Shown here one piece after another: positions 1 to 12,382 of a DNA stretch of 64,000 bases (positions are counted from its first letter, which is position 1; each line of letters begins with the position of its first letter). The stretch is from Aquilaria yunnanensis (Eukaryota > Streptophyta > Magnoliopsida > Malvales > Thymelaeaceae), in NCBI GenBank assembly GCA_039654915.1, contig CM077593.1:82130501-82194500 (forward strand), given 5' to 3'. The position numbers and the translations under genes are program-made. A model generated the notes under the pieces. The model was given only the letters and a program-made list of their open reading frames with translations. It did no database searches and was not told where the DNA came from.

Positions 1-714
1 GATGTAATGTGATAAAAATTTCCTTGTTGCAATGATGGAGAAATGGATGACCTATGTGGGTAACATTTCATGCCATGGTTCCAACAGTACATATGTCTTA
101 CATATGTTATATAACTCACCAGATTTAATGGGTTAATAAGAAATTGACAAATCAAGGGCATCTGTTTTGAACTTGTAAAGTGAAATCCATCAAAACATAT
201 TAGAAGAATAGCTTGTTGAATTATTACACGGTCAGTTGAATTTAAGCACAATTTTAATGGATGCATCATGAATGATTTCTGATTTTATAAACGGGCTCAT
301 GGGTCAACAAAGTTGACTGTCAATTAAGGCATCTGATTTAAAAGTGACACCGGTGGATCTAGATGGTACAATTTCTATGGAATAATATATGAAATCACCA
401 AGCTACTATATTGTGAAAGCAAACCCAATTTTGTCACAGTATTTAAATGTACTTGGTTTGATCCTCTCCCTGGAGTTCACACGCACTTATTATCTAGAAT
501 AGTTGATGTCAATTGTAGATCAAGATTAAGTCCATCGGAACCTTTTATTCTTGCCTGGAAAGTTATACAAGTATATTACTGTCAATACCTCATACTTCAC
601 TCCAACAATGGTGAGTGGTAATTAAAGTAAGACCACATTCTTTCATCAGGTATGATACCATTAATCCGGCTTTGTGTTGTAAAACCAATAGCTTTTCATT
701 TATAACCCTTATTT
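1..714. other. AT-rich sequence, no gene recognised
   Basis: I find no open frame of useful length, splice-bounded coding block, terminal repeat or RNA gene here. The sequence is probably old intergenic or transposon-derived DNA cut by the window edge. Confidence 0.5.
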
Positions 715-1640
715 ACTTGCAAGTGTACAGAGTCGTCATGTACTAAAAGGCAAATATGGGTATCACCCTAAGAGATAATAAGATTTTACCAAGAATTGAA
801 TTTTAACTACTTGAGCTACCTAATTAACCACAGAAATTTTTTTGAAATAAAGTGAATAAGGTCACTAATTACTAAAGCAAAGTAAGATGTTAAGCTAGAA
901 AAGTGCACTAGGTACTAAAAGAGACTTGTCAAAGAGGCTAAAAATGTGAAAACCATCCCCCTCGAATTCCACTCCCTTTTCTTGCTACCCAAGCTAATTG
1001 AAGCAAAAACCCCTTTCTCAAGACAAGTTTTTGCTCACCCGTGATTAAACAAGGCATTACTCAAGCACAAGTTTTAACCTAATATGGATTAAGCCTTAAC
1101 CCTCTTTTAAACACCTAATGAATTTCTAGATTACCTCTAATGTAAGAAACCCATTATGCCTCCTTTTTCTCTTTCATCCCCTTTAATTCCTCTTTCAAGA
1201 ACTAAATGAGACTGGTGATTTGTGTGAGGTGGCCTTTCAACACATAACATTTAGCACAAAAATAGGCAACACAAGTGATCCACATCCATAAAAAATAAAC
1301 AGAGATCCATTGAATGGCAAGAAAAAGAAGTGTCATCTTAGAGAGATGTAACAACCTACTCACAATCCATCATATTGTTCAACAATAAACCCATAAACAA
1401 ACTAACCATGAAAATCCAACTAAATGAGAAAAGAAAAATAAGATACCCAAGATGGATCCTAGTAGTCTAAACCTCCTTGACTTCTAGTCTCCTCCTCCAA
1501 GCTTCAAGCCTTCTCCAATGGTGGAAATCCCAAGAAGAGATGAGAAAAAAAGGGTGCCAAAATAGATCATGAGCTCTTCATTTCCTTCATCTATTTATAC
1601 CCTAGGCCTCATCTCCCTTTTTTACCTCTTCCAAAACCCT
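715..1640 (-). repeat. Probable degenerate retrotransposon LTR sequence
   Basis: The left end (acttgcaagtgtacagag, from about 717) resembles the conserved U5-side text of plant Gypsy LTRs read in reverse complement. It is followed by about 900 bases of non-coding, pyrimidine-patched sequence typical of LTR interiors. I could not find a matching second LTR, a target duplication or clear TG..CA ends, so the limits are approximate. The assignment rests on recognition of sequence style. Confidence 0.3.
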
Positions 1641-1908
1641 AAAGGGATAAAAATCCCTCTTCCAAGGACAGGTCATCGAGTAGGAAGTGTGGGGGACTAT
1701 CAAAATTGTGAGACTCGGTGAAACAGAGTAGACGTTGGTGACGCATCGCCAACGTTCTATTTTATCTTCAACCACTTCACACGCCCAAACTCCGTCTCGT
1801 TCAATCCTGCTCCAAACCGCTATGTCTACACCACCATCCAACCTATAGAAAGCCAATGAAAACACAAAAATACTAAGAAAACAAAAAGGGAAAATATACA
1901 AGTAATTA

Positions 1909-1958
1909 GCGGTCAAAGTTGTTGCGGTCAAAGTTGTTGAGAATTCAACAACTTTGAC
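1909..1958. repeat. 15-bp tandem repeat running into a 14-bp-arm palindrome
   Basis: The unit gcggtcaaagttgtt occurs twice back to back (1909-1923 and 1924-1938). From 1927 the second copy continues into a perfect inverted repeat: arm gtcaaagttgttga, loop gaat, then the exact reverse complement, ending at 1958. Each arm carries a TTGAC core, the sequence bound by WRKY factors, but no gene is visible next to it, so a regulatory role is unsupported. Confidence 0.8.
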
Positions 1959-2632
1959 TGTTGAATTATGCGCCTAACACTTTAGACGAACCAAACTTGA
2001 GTGCAAACTGAATAGTTAGTTGCCATTTAGTCCTAGTGACCCATAAACCCTAGCAAACCCATCGATCATCTCACTTCGAATTCATCATTATCAGAAAATT
2101 CTTAGAGGTGTTTGGTGTGCATTTTCTTTGGCTTATAGAGTTTCAATGCATTGAGCCTTAGGTTTTCCTATTTCGGTGAGTTTTTATGCTTGTCTAATTA
2201 GTATGTTACTACATTGTCATTTTTTCAGCTATATTTGTGCTTTAAATTTTCTGGAATTTTGTGTTCATGAGTTTCTATTTATTTATGGTTAGCTACCAAA
2301 ATTTTTGTTAATTTTGTGTTGTTTAGTAAATATTTTTTTAATTTTTTTAATCCTGTGTTAGTAATATTATTAGTAATTTTTTAAAAATTTTTCATCAATT
2401 TCATTAATTTTGTGTCAGTAATATTGTTAGTAAATTATCTTAGTAATTATTTTACTAATTTGTGTTAATTCTATGTTGTAAATTTTGGGTTAGATTCGTG
2501 CTTTCAATTTTTTGGAAATTTTCTGTTAATTTTTTGTTAATAATTTTGGTGTGTGAATTAAGTTGCTATTTTTTTTTTAATTTTATGTTACTAATTTAAT
2601 GTTAATTTTGTATAAATTGAATTTATAGTTAT
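1959..2632. other. AT-rich degenerate repeats, no gene
   Basis: From about 2200 the sequence is dominated by loosely repeated T-rich phrases such as ttgtgttagtaatatt and ttttgttaatt. It looks like intron or untranslated sequence of a decayed element. No coding block is seen. Confidence 0.45.
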
Positions 2633-4975
2633 GAAGCACGGTGATAGTCATGGACAATAGCCGACAGGAGGTCGTGATCACTTGGTGCATCGAGGTCAAC
2701 AGTCATTTTCCTTTACCTCTCAACGGACTTCACATCGAAGCAGGGGGAGCCTGAAGCAATACATATGTATTGATACCATCAAGCAACATGACATCAGTCA
2801 AGGTACCTAGAGACCCACTATCATGACATCAGTAGATTTTCCAGTGCCCCCCTTCTTTGGTTCATCACTAGGCATATCTGAGTCGAGTTCGGAGAACTAA
2901 TACTCCACCCATTGTCCCAATAACCCCTAGCAATAGCAATCTGGGAGTCAGCATGCCCCACACTAGGATCCACACCATGATGCACAACCACCACCTACCC
3001 CAAATTAATAGTGGATCATTATACGTGTTTCACAAGCGAAATTAAAATTCCATTTTTAATATATATATTTTATGAATATTAACCTATTTGAATCGTTTAG
3101 TACTTAAATTTTTTTGTCGCTTTATCTGTGACAAAGAGTTACCAAGTATGGTATGGTAGCTCGGCAATGAGCTCTTCAAGGGCGACACCCCCAAGTGGAC
3201 TAACATTCAGGAGGCGCGAGGGAAGAGTATTTTGACCAGTTGAACTCCTTAATTATTGTATTAAACTTAAATTTGTCTTAATTTCTAATATTTACTCTAA
3301 CTATCTTGTTCATTTTACCAAAGATACCACTAGCATCTCGATGATGAGCATGAAATTAAGAGGGACTACTTCTCATTATTGGGCAACTGCTATATGAACA
3401 AGCTCCACAATTTGAAGGACAACATCATTAATAAACATTTTGGTGGGACCTTGCCAATCCAAGACTTCAACCTCCTTTTTCCTTACTAATAGAAGTTCAT
3501 TTTGCTGGATAACTGAGAGATTTTGGGCAACCATTAGTTGTCCAAGAGATTCTAGCACATTAGCTAAGTAATGAGCAAGAATCAAGTAAATAATATTAAT
3601 TTCCCTTCAAATTGTTGTTTTATAATTTGCCTAAATTAATTATGTACTAAACTAAATTTAAATTTTTGTTTCAATCATATAGATAGGCTTAAATGCACCT
3701 GAGGGTGAGTGTAGAGCTGCCCAAGGATTCTCTTAGAAGCCAAACGAAGCAGATTATGTAGGATAGTATGTAAAATTATCAACCTTTACTACTTCATATT
3801 TTTTTAATTCTATTTTCAAATTACTACTCAGTACTTATTTTTAATTCGTGCAATAGACGAGGGACAACCAAACTCCAGTGTTTGATGATTTCATCTGATG
3901 GATTACAACCAGGCATTTATCATGTTAGGTCTTATCTCAGCAACAAATTGATGCTATAGTAAGTAACAAAATATTTCAAATAATATTCTATTAAAATTAA
4001 AATTTTTACATTAATTACCGCTAGCCTTTAATCTTAAACTTTATATGCCTTCTAATGCCAAGTATGAGCAAGAGGGTAGCAACACCCCTACAATTTGTGA
4101 GGAATGCTTTAAAAAGGTGATCGGTAAGCCTTACCGGGGACACTAGATGGGGTTCCTACAAGTTTTAGCTGGTTCCATTGTGTATGATCTGAGGTACTCA
4201 TTTAAACATTTAACGTTCATTTATAATTTAAACTCACCACATTTCAATAATATAAAACTTTTAGGGGTACAATAATGTAACTACAAATTAGCTGTGTCGA
4301 GAGAAACTAGAACTCCACACTTAGTTCGCAACTGTTCTTGGGGAGATGACAGCTCAATGGTCTCAGTAGACTTAAAAGGATGCAAGGCTTCGAAACTTTG
4401 AGGCTTTCATGATGCAGATGTAGTAGGGGTGGCAGTCCAAAGCCATCTGTGATTTAATGGCTACTTGCACTGTGACGTCAACCTAGATGCAGGCTCAAGG
4501 GAACCTACCCACAAGGGTTAATCTTGGCTATGTACTTGAAGGGTCAGAAGAGAGGGATCCCATGTACCCACGCCTCGCTCCTACCCAGTAACATCAAGAT
4601 CCTATCTCTCATTCTGAAACTCATTTGGGGATGTAGGGATCCTATGGATGACTGGATCCCAGCAGCAACATCAAACAACACCTTATTCACAATGCCACAT
4701 GCACTGATGACAAGATCAAAGCAGCAACCCTAGCATCCACTAGCACAGATGACAGGTTTTCATCAACAATTTGATGCTTACTATCTCAAGATGCCCTAGT
4801 TGATTTAACATAATCAAGGAAGTCAGATAACTAAGCTCGGAAGTCGGGTACCCAAGACACAGGGTACCTAGGGTGAAGATGGCTTTGAGGGCAATCAGCA
4901 AGCTCCAGATAATGCACCCAAATAGCTTTAAGATCTGGACCATGATGATAGCCAGTGTTTTGATTTGACTCATTT
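2633..4975 (+). pseudogene. Possible remnant of a CACTA (Ptta/En-Spm) transposase-like gene
   Basis: Short coding-like blocks alternate with very AT-rich intron-like gaps on the plus strand. Examples are around 3155-3240 (reading GDTPKWTNIQEARGK), 3333-3465 (reading DEHEIKRDYFSLL, an acidic start followed by a basic, aromatic helix-like stretch) and 4040-4150 (reading TICEECFKKVIGKP). The pattern is reminiscent of the multi-exon Ptta/En-Spm proteins that accompany CACTA transposases. Frames do not join, stops interrupt them and no element ends were found. This is recognition by style only; other explanations, including a decayed host gene, remain possible. Confidence 0.25.
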
Positions 4976-6253
4976 AGGCTTGTAGGATTTAGTGAGCATT
5001 TTGTATTAAATGACTTTTATATTAATACTAAATTAATTTCATTTCAATTTTTATTTTCATTAATGTATAATTTAATTTCAAATTATTTATATAATATATT
5101 TTTTATTTTATAGAATAACAAATAATAATAATAATAAAATAAAATAAGAGTGACTGACACTCAATCACTCTTTTCCTATCTCATTAATGGTTGAAGTTTT
5201 AGCCACTTTTCTCCTGGCCTTTATACAAAAAATACGATTGCAACCTTTAGTTATTTTTTGTAGTCACATTTAATTAGCAACTAGGAAAATTGTAGCTGAG
5301 GATTGCAATCACCTTTTGTGACAGATTGTAACTAGAATGGCAGTTGTTCTTCTGCTTCCACCCTGTACTACAAAGAGGCTTGAAGATGGAGAGCTTTGAA
5401 GAAGATGGAGCTAAGAAAATTGGACTAGAAAGGATGATGAATAGGTAGGCCTTCCTTCAAAAAATATCACCAACCACCCCCACTCAACAAACTCTATCTT
5501 CTTGCCACTTAAGCCCTAAAACTCAATTTTGTTACACTTGGGCCAGTTAGACCTCTTCTAAACCGTCCCTTTTTGTTCCAAATGAAAGTTTTTCATACTC
5601 TCAAACTTAGCACCTTTGTTATCTAGGCCATCTAGACCCTTTAAGACTCAATTCCTCATATTTAATACTTACTGCATTTTAGCCCTCTTATTTTTACTTT
5701 TGATTCAAATGGCTAGTAAGTAGTAACACTTATTGTCTTAATTTATTTGCTCACAAACGCTTAAATGACCCTAATTTCACTAAAATTAGAATCATGCTAC
5801 CAACTCGGACCAAAATTATATCGTTAGGTGTCATTCCAGACATAGAAATTCAATTTAACCATACTTAATTTTCTTTTCTTACTAACTAAGAAACTAATTT
5901 GAAAATTTTAATAAATAAATATTTAATTTTGACTCACTTAGCTGGTCAAATCAAATTGACCGCTAAGAGAGTTGTCACACAATGAGTTTTTAGGGTCCCC
6001 TTGCATTACATCCCGGTCATTTGGTAATAATAATATATATTAACCTTGAAATGTTATCTTTCTTCAAGGCCATTGTAAGGTACATCTTCTCTATGAGCTG
6101 TAAGTTCTCGACGTTGCTCGCTGAGCGACGGTGGGTGATGGAGATATGCCTTGAACCTTTTTTTTTTCAGCGATCTTATCTACGTAACCACTTCTTCTTT
6201 TTTGTGCTTTCTTTTGCATGTTCTATCTCACAATCTTATCTTCTCTTATTTAA
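4976..6253. other. Non-coding stretch, small (TAA)n tract
   Basis: A short taa/taaaa microsatellite lies at about 5117-5147. The rest holds no gene I can support. The text around 5550-5980 has the flavour of retrotransposon LTR DNA (runs such as cctaatttcactaaaatt), but there are no ends or coding sequence to confirm it. Confidence 0.4.
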
Positions 6254-6255
6254 TA

Positions 6256-6566
6256 CTCCCTCCGTTTCACAATAGTTGGCCTCTATTCCTTTTTTGGCAG
6301 TTTCAAAATAGTTGTTCCCTTTCTATCTTTCCAAATAAGGTAACTTTTTTATTATTTTATATATATTTTATTTATTGAAAGGAGAGAAAGTTGAGAAAGT
6401 TAAAGAGTAAAAGTACGTAGGGCCTATTAAAAAATAGATGAATATATGTACTTTATATAAAAATAAATAAACTAATAGTTTTATATTAAAAAATAAAAAT
6501 AAAAAGTTGAGAAGTCTTTATTTACGTGCATTATCAAAAAGGACAGATTTTATGAGACGGAGGGAG
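6256..6566. mobile_element. Stowaway-type MITE (Tc1/mariner class)
   Basis: The element begins CTCCCTCCGTTTCAC and ends with the inverted counterpart GAGACGGAGGGAG. It is flanked on both sides by TA (6254-6255 and 6567-6568), the target duplication of Tc1/mariner elements. CTCCCTCCGT is the hallmark terminus of plant Stowaway MITEs. The 311-bp interior is AT-rich and non-coding. It lies about 1.16 kb downstream of the calcium uniporter stop codon. Confidence 0.93.
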
Positions 6567-7727
6567 TAATTCTTTTTTGCCAACCAACTAAAAAAACATA
6601 TTTGAGCCTTATCTGATAGGCGCTCTAAACCTCAGACTAGTGGCATCTTAATTTCAAAATCTCAGAATTGTCGCGAGTACAATAGGTCCCCTTGGATCTT
6701 CATGCTTGAGAGGACAGCCAATATGACCGAATAAATTCCAATATTCTCCATATATATCCTAGGTAGATACTAATAGGAAATTAGCGACCAACTTGTAACC
6801 AAAGTATGTCACTTTCGATGGCACAAGTTTTGAGGTAAGTGGGGCTACATTAATTTGTCATCACTTTTAATTTTATAGGCTCATGACTCATGAGCAAGGA
6901 ATCAAAGACAAATAAAAAACAGCAAACGGAAAATGAAATTAGAAAAGAAGACGGTAAATGAGTAAAACAAAAAAAATAATATTAAGAATCAATATTAATT
7001 TTTTTAATTTTTCCAAACATTCGACTAGAATTGTTATTAGGTAAAAATAAAAATATGCAATTTAGTTGTTACTAGTGTCTTACTTTAGAAGATAGTACAT
7101 AAAAAATAAAAAAAATAAAAAACTTGAGGGCAAAGAGAACAAATAGAAGATTTAATTAAATAGTTATAAAATTCAGAGATTAAAATGTAATACATACGTA
7201 ACTAGGTCTAAAAAATAAAAAATTAGAAAGTTAGGGAATGAAATCGTGTTTTAACCGAAAAAAAATGTGAGACAGACAAAACCACAAAAATTGTAACCTA
7301 GGCCCTCATAAAGGCAAACTCCTTACAAAATGAGATAAAACTAAAAAAAAAAAAAACAAATCATATCCTTAAAAAGTAAAAAAAAAAAAAAAAAAAGGGC
7401 AAAAGCAAAAAAAAAAAAACATGTTAAACCATGACCTAAAACCAACTGGGCTCAACTAGTACAAAACTGAATTACTATTCATCTAATAGTACCAATATTG
7501 ATATTTAAAAGTATAATATAATTAGAATAAACAAAATAAACAGTATACTACAGATCAATTAAGACATAAAGAGGCTAGCAAAAATGAGAGGATTAAAAAG
7601 TACTAGTAAACGAAATAACACAACACAAGCAAACCACTAACATTCAGAGCCGCATTTAAATTTAGAATTAATATTTTAATTTGTTGAATTAATACTTATG
7701 AGTACTAATTTCCTATTATATACTATC
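6567..7727. other. 3' flank of the uniporter gene with poly(A)-rich tract
   Basis: The stretch contains low-complexity A-runs at about 7328-7425 but no gene. The 3' untranslated region of the minus-strand uniporter gene must lie at its right edge, below 7728. I could not assign a polyadenylation site with confidence. Confidence 0.5.
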
Positions 7728-10053
7728 CTATTTCTGGTTCTCCGAAAAACTAATCTGCATCTTCTGAGATTGTTCAAAATAAGCCCCCAGAAAATCACGT
7801 GGCGAACGCGGAGGGTGCAATATTCTCCGAAGCTCCAAATACCTCCCAACATCAAACCCTCGACTCTTCATCAGCTGCCTCTGCTTGGCACTGAACCTGC
7901 TCTGGTAAAACCCTTCGAAGGAAGGCTCTTTGGATGTTCTGAGGAAGAAGGCGTATCCAGCCATGAAATACATGGAGGTCACGTAGAAACAGATGGGTTC
8001 CATCACGTCCCATGATAGTTCCCAGAAGGTGAGCCGCATGAACGCCGCCGTCTGTACCAGCAGGTAGCCCAGACCCGCCCATAGCTCCCGCCGGACCGAT
8101 GAGTCTGCTTCCCGGTCGATCTCGGTTTTCTGCCGCTCCAGCTCCTCCAGCTCTCTTCTTCTGGGTTCGTTTGGATTCACTGACGAGGGAATTAGCTCGC
8201 CAAGTGCTTTCGCTACCTGTAAACCGCTTTATTATATACAAATAATAATACTAAACGTACTAATACAAAATTTCTGCCCAAAAGTTATGTCGTAACAGGA
8301 AATTTTCAAAACCACTTAAACTGTGTAGAAGATTGCCGTTTTGGAAACTAATACTAAACTTAAGAAGAAAAGCTGAAAAAACGTGAAAGTGGCCGGAATT
8401 TGACCAGAAGAAGACGACAAAGATTGATTAAACTTAGAAGGCAAAACTACTTCAAAAAATGTGAGGAACAGAATTTACGTGTTCGTTAGGTTAATTTCAA
8501 TAAAAAGAAATTTTAATAATTCCGACACGTTTTGCAAAAAAGAGAGCTCTTTCCTGTGAGTTGTGTCCCCAAGCCTATCTTCTTGTACAAGAAACCAGAA
8601 GAACCCCAAAAGCATTTCAGCTGAAATTGAGCTTACCGTTTTTCTTTCTTGCCTAAGCAATGAAGAATTCCCTTCCAGAAATAAAATCTTCATGTCAATT
8701 TACGCCACTCTACATCGAATTTCCCTAACTATAGATGTTTCCCTAACTAACTAGTTTCTGTTCAATTACTATAATACCCTCCCATCCCCTCCTATGTACA
8801 TTACTTATTTTATGCTACTTGAGGTTTTAATTTTTTAAATCTAACTAAAAAGCTTTAAAGGACACTATAGATGTCCTTGCCTTTGCACAGCAGCAAGGGT
8901 TTAAATCTTTTTGGAGGTGTTATACGCTTTATTAATTCTGTTTAAAAGGGAAATGTTTGGTTGTAACTTATACCAAAGCCCCACAAACCTCTTTTTTTTT
9001 TATTGAGGGTCACAAGTTTTGCTCTTTAATAAGAAGTGCGAGGAATAGAAAAGTCTCAACTCCATAAGTATCACATTGAGATTTATTGAGGGCAAACTAA
9101 TTAGATAACCTTTTAGTTAATAAGTAAGTTTATCTAATAGCTTTAGAGTTTTAATTTCTATTTTCTCATTAATTTACTTAAAGTTGAGCCAATTTGGCAA
9201 TGGAAGTTGAGAACTCTAATCAGTCGTCTTGTAGAACTCGAGGGCCTTTTTCGGGTCCTTCACTCGCCTGCTGAAGAAAACAACAAAATACCCGTAGAAA
9301 CCCATCAGTTTTCGGCATAGTTTAAAAAAGAAGACTGACTTTTTCTTAAGGTAAAAGAGAGCCCTATCTGATGTTTTTTTTTCCCATGATTATGGGAGTT
9401 GCTTTAATCTGTCATAACGAAACAGCCAAATGAAACAAGTAACAAAGATTAACTCGTAATTAATCACAGAATATGAGATTAAGAGGGAATTGGCAAAGTA
9501 AATTTACCTGATCGGGCCTGAGAAGCACCATATTCCCGAGGACAATGACGTTCCCCGATTGATCAAGCGATTTCGCTAACTCCGATCCCTGATCTGGATC
9601 CGAACAACCTTCTCTGCAGATCCGAACAAATTCCGGATAACTTATCCAGCTCTTCCCTGCTAGTCTCAGCCTCGATTTCACCATCTCCAGTTGCGCCGCC
9701 TTGAGCAGTTTCCTCGCCTGCTCCGTCGTCATCTCCGCCCCAGCCGACGGCGATCTCAACCCGTCCAGCCGGATCCTGTCCTTGACGACATCCATTTCCC
9801 TCAATTTCTCAATCAGAGTACCTTTCCCACCCGGAGGGTTCCTCATCTCCGGCGGGAGCATAGGCCGCTTGTGGATGAATCTCCGGAAGATCCCGTCGCG
9901 GCTATCTCCGGGCTCCGGCTCGATCGCCTTCGCTTTTGTCTTCGACGCCCGGGTCGAAACCGCCGGCGGCGAGATTCGGCACTTCGTCACAGCCTGTGCC
10001 GACATTTTTGAGATACTGACCAGCTTCTCTGCTAGAGTTCTCTTCATCGCCAT
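7728..10053 (-). CDS. MCU: Mitochondrial calcium uniporter protein (MCU family), two exons, complete
   Basis: Pore subunit of the inner-membrane channel that lets calcium into the mitochondrial matrix. Exon 1 is 10053-9508 (182 codons) and exon 2 is 8216-7728 (162 codons plus TAG). They join in phase 0 across a GT..AG intron (CAG|GTAAAT; TTTACAG|GTA), giving 344 residues, a normal length for plant MCU proteins. The first ~40 residues are basic and rich in Ser/Ala, as expected of a mitochondrial presequence. A long N-terminal matrix domain follows. Residues ~196-220 are highly charged and coil-like, then come two hydrophobic segments (~228-246 and ~257-272). Between them lies WDVMEP (251-256), the selectivity filter, with Asp252 and Glu255 intact. 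The start has A at -3 and G at +4. A single intron just after RPDQ fits plant MCU genes as I know them. Nothing suggests a pseudogene. The exact paralogue number cannot be given. Confidence 0.97.
8217..9507 (-). other. Intron of the calcium uniporter gene
   Basis: The 1,291-bp phase-0 intron separates the matrix-domain exon from the membrane-domain exon. The donor reads CAG|GTAAAT and the acceptor TTTACAG. Short frames inside it on either strand (for example 8475-8754) look like chance, and I see no nested gene or element ends. Confidence 0.93.
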
Positions 10054-10200
10054 TGTGGAATTTGTTTCTCTCTTCTTGTTTTTTTTTTTTTCGGTCGTTC
10101 TGAGTTGGCTAGGCTTGGTTCAGAGCAGAGAGCGCTTCGGGAGCTTTAATAGGTGTCCCAAAGAAGAGGAAGATGAACAGAAAGAAAAGCCTTAATGCCA
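10054..10200 (-). promoter_or_regulatory. Probable 5' UTR and proximal promoter of the uniporter gene
   Basis: Read on the minus strand, a purine-rich leader (aagaagagagaaac) directly precedes the ATG. A weak TATA-like tattaaag lies about 95 bases upstream of it, at 10145-10152. The transcription start is inferred, not shown. Confidence 0.4.
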
Positions 10201-11462
10201 TTCCAGCCATCAAAATATTTCATCTTGATTCATTAGGCCACTAAATATTTCTGCCAGCCACTGGTCCATTGAAAGGACTCAATAGGTACTCCAATTCAGA
10301 TTCAAGAATTTCTAACCTTAAAAAAAAGGAAAGTCTGGACCAGTATCGTAAATTCTAGGCTAAAAAGAGCACCTAATAACTATTAGTGACAATTTTCATC
10401 GATAGAAGACTAAATCATGGAATTACATCACTAAAAGAGTGGCTAATAGGGCTGAAAATGAGCCGAGCTAAGTCGATTAATAAATTGATCATGTTCAATT
10501 TAAAATAGTTATCAAGCTTGATATTTTGTTTATGTTTGGATCAAAAAAATATGAATAAGCCATAAATAAGTTTCAAACTGATTAAGCTCAAGTTGAGCTC
10601 AAGTTATTCACTTAAATAAAAAAAACTAAAATTGAGCCAAGTTGAATTGAGTAATAAGCAAGTTAAACTTTTTTTGAATTGTTTGCTGAGTTTGGAAATT
10701 TATCTTATTCTTGAATTGATAATAGTTTGGACAAATCAAGAACAAGGTTTAAGTTAAGCTGAACTTTAGCTATTTGTTCATTTTTACATATAAGGCTATA
10801 AATTGATGAACTAATGCGTTGGGTTAGACCAATGGGAAGAATTAACAAGTTGAACAACTCTTCTGGATTTAAACCAAAAGGCAACTAATCATTTCCCAGG
10901 CAGCGCGATATTTCGGGAATTGTATGAGAAGAGAACTGCGTTAGCGTAGAGACTTGTGACAATTTAAGCCGGCGGTTGGTTGCCATACATTTTGGAATAT
11001 TCCCAAAAGTTGAAATATTCGCGAACGATAATTTTCAAAAATCGCGCGAAAAGGCGATAAATTAGAGAAGGGAAGCATTTTCACGAGTGGGAATATCGTG
11101 GAGGGGGGTTATGACGGACCGAACACGTGGATGGCTAAAGCTGGAAGACCGAAATCCGGCCAACCGTCCGATCATGAGAAAAGTTGTCTTTCCCCAGCGG
11201 TCTTGATGTTGACCGCTACAACGTGTTTTTGGATTATGGTCGAATTTACCCCAAATATATTAATCACGTTATTTGAGTCCTTAATTGATGAGCATTGCCT
11301 TCAAGCGAACGTGTCGCCACATCCCTTTCAAACAAGCTAGCAAGTCTCACAAATTTTGAGCCGACCTTTTTTCTTTTGGAAAGATTAAAAAAAAACACAA
11401 GAAAGGTGTTTGGTAGTAATGAAAATCCCTAGTCACGAATGAGCAATGCCAACCTGTCCGGA
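10201..11462. repeat. Intergenic DNA with hAT-like subterminal sequence
   Basis: From about 10450 (agggctgaaaatgagccgag) the text repeats gagcc, aagct and caagtt words, typical of the subterminal regions of small plant DNA transposons. The block 10965-11130 (gttgccatacattttgg onward) recurs at 32968-33125, inside the 720-bp hAT-like element 32825-33544. This stretch is therefore probably a degraded relative of that element. A convincing right end and target duplication were not found. An ACACGTGG (G-box/ABRE core) lies at about 11123, but no gene start is near it. Confidence 0.45.
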
Positions 11463-11796
11463 AGCCACCTCCACGAGTGAATATTTCTGGTCTTTTTGGG
11501 TATATATATATCTGTATTTGGTTAATTGTGGTGACTTTGGGATTCGGTGAGTTAAAACTTCTCAGCTTATCATAATAGACCTGATTCTTTAATTAAAATT
11601 ATGAATCATGTGTGGGTTGAGTTTGAGGAACACTTAATTCATCAAGGATTTTTATTTGCATTTCTAAGACCAAGTCTTAAAGGCCAAGGTCCTTTCCATT
11701 CTTGAACTTAGGCTCTGTAATGTCAAGTAGCCGTTTTTTGCTTTTTAGCAAAAAGTGTTGGACCAAGTTATGATTTTTTTTAATAACAAAGAATGT

Positions 11797-12018
11797 TCAT
11801 ATCTCATTCATCACGAACAAGAGCCACATCGGCTGTAATACATCGGCTTTGTTCATAAGACAAAACGACCCTTTGGATAAAGCCAGTTTCGCAAGATGAT
11901 GAGCGAAAGAGTTGGCTTCACGAAAACAATGGACAATAACCCATGAAGGAGTTTTAAGGTCAAACCAGTTCAACTGTTTAGACCATTCGGTCAAAACTAC
12001 CTCCAAATTTTGTTTCAT
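11797..12018 (-). pseudogene. Orphan fragment of a LINE-type RNase H domain
   Basis: The minus strand encodes about 73 residues, including WVIVHCFREANSFAHHLAKL. This matches the end of the RVT_3 RNase H-like domain found at the C-terminus of plant L1-type LINEs and related proteins, where a conserved R-E-A-N..A-H-x-L-A-K signature is seen. The rest of the reverse transcriptase is missing. It lies in unit A of the segmental duplication and is absent at the corresponding place in unit B. Confidence 0.7.
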
Positions 12019-12076
12019 GACCAGTTCAACTGATTAGACCAATCGGTCAAAACTACCTCCACATTTTGTTTCATGA
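11965..12076. repeat. 56-bp tandem repeat, two copies
   Basis: The segments 11965-12020 and 12021-12076 are nearly identical. Both start ccagttcaactg and end gtttcatga, with a few substitutions. The first copy forms the 5' end of the RNase H fragment, so the duplication happened after that fragment landed here. Confidence 0.85.
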
Positions 12077-12382
12077 CTTAGCGTGACCTTATTGCTACTT
12101 GTAAAATATTATGGATGATAAAGAAAACTCTTACATACTACAAGGACTCCTTTGTAAATCATCCAATCTAAATACTTATAACCCTAAAGACATGCGAAGA
12201 ACTCAAAACTTGCTTTCTCTCCTTCATTCTCTCTCTAGAGATGGCCAAAGCTTTAATTCAACTTCAACCTTTTTTATTTTTCCTAATTTCTCATCCACTT
12301 CTTCTCCCTTTTCTACCTAGATTTCTTATACCTTCCCTTTCCTTTCCAGTTTTTGGATTTCTGCCTTCACAACCCACAACAA

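Noticed and set aside
1602..1931. 109-codon minus-strand frame
   Set aside because: No recognisable domain, ends in LTR-like and repeat DNA, and no splice or promoter context.
7698..8241. Alternative frames over uniporter exon 2 on both strands
   Set aside because: They overlap the frame encoding the WDVMEP filter and membrane segments and show no domain of their own.
9691..10195. Two long plus-strand frames opposite uniporter exon 1
   Set aside because: They are shadows of the GC-rich exon 1 on the minus strand, which has a clear MCU product and correct splice sites.
11098..11340. 80-codon plus-strand frame near a G-box
   Set aside because: No domain; the region is part of a degraded transposon-like block and the frame is not preserved in the related copy near 33060-33125.
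11965..12076. Short repeat considered as a CRISPR-like array
   Set aside because: Two adjacent copies with no spacers in a plant sequence; it is a simple tandem duplication.
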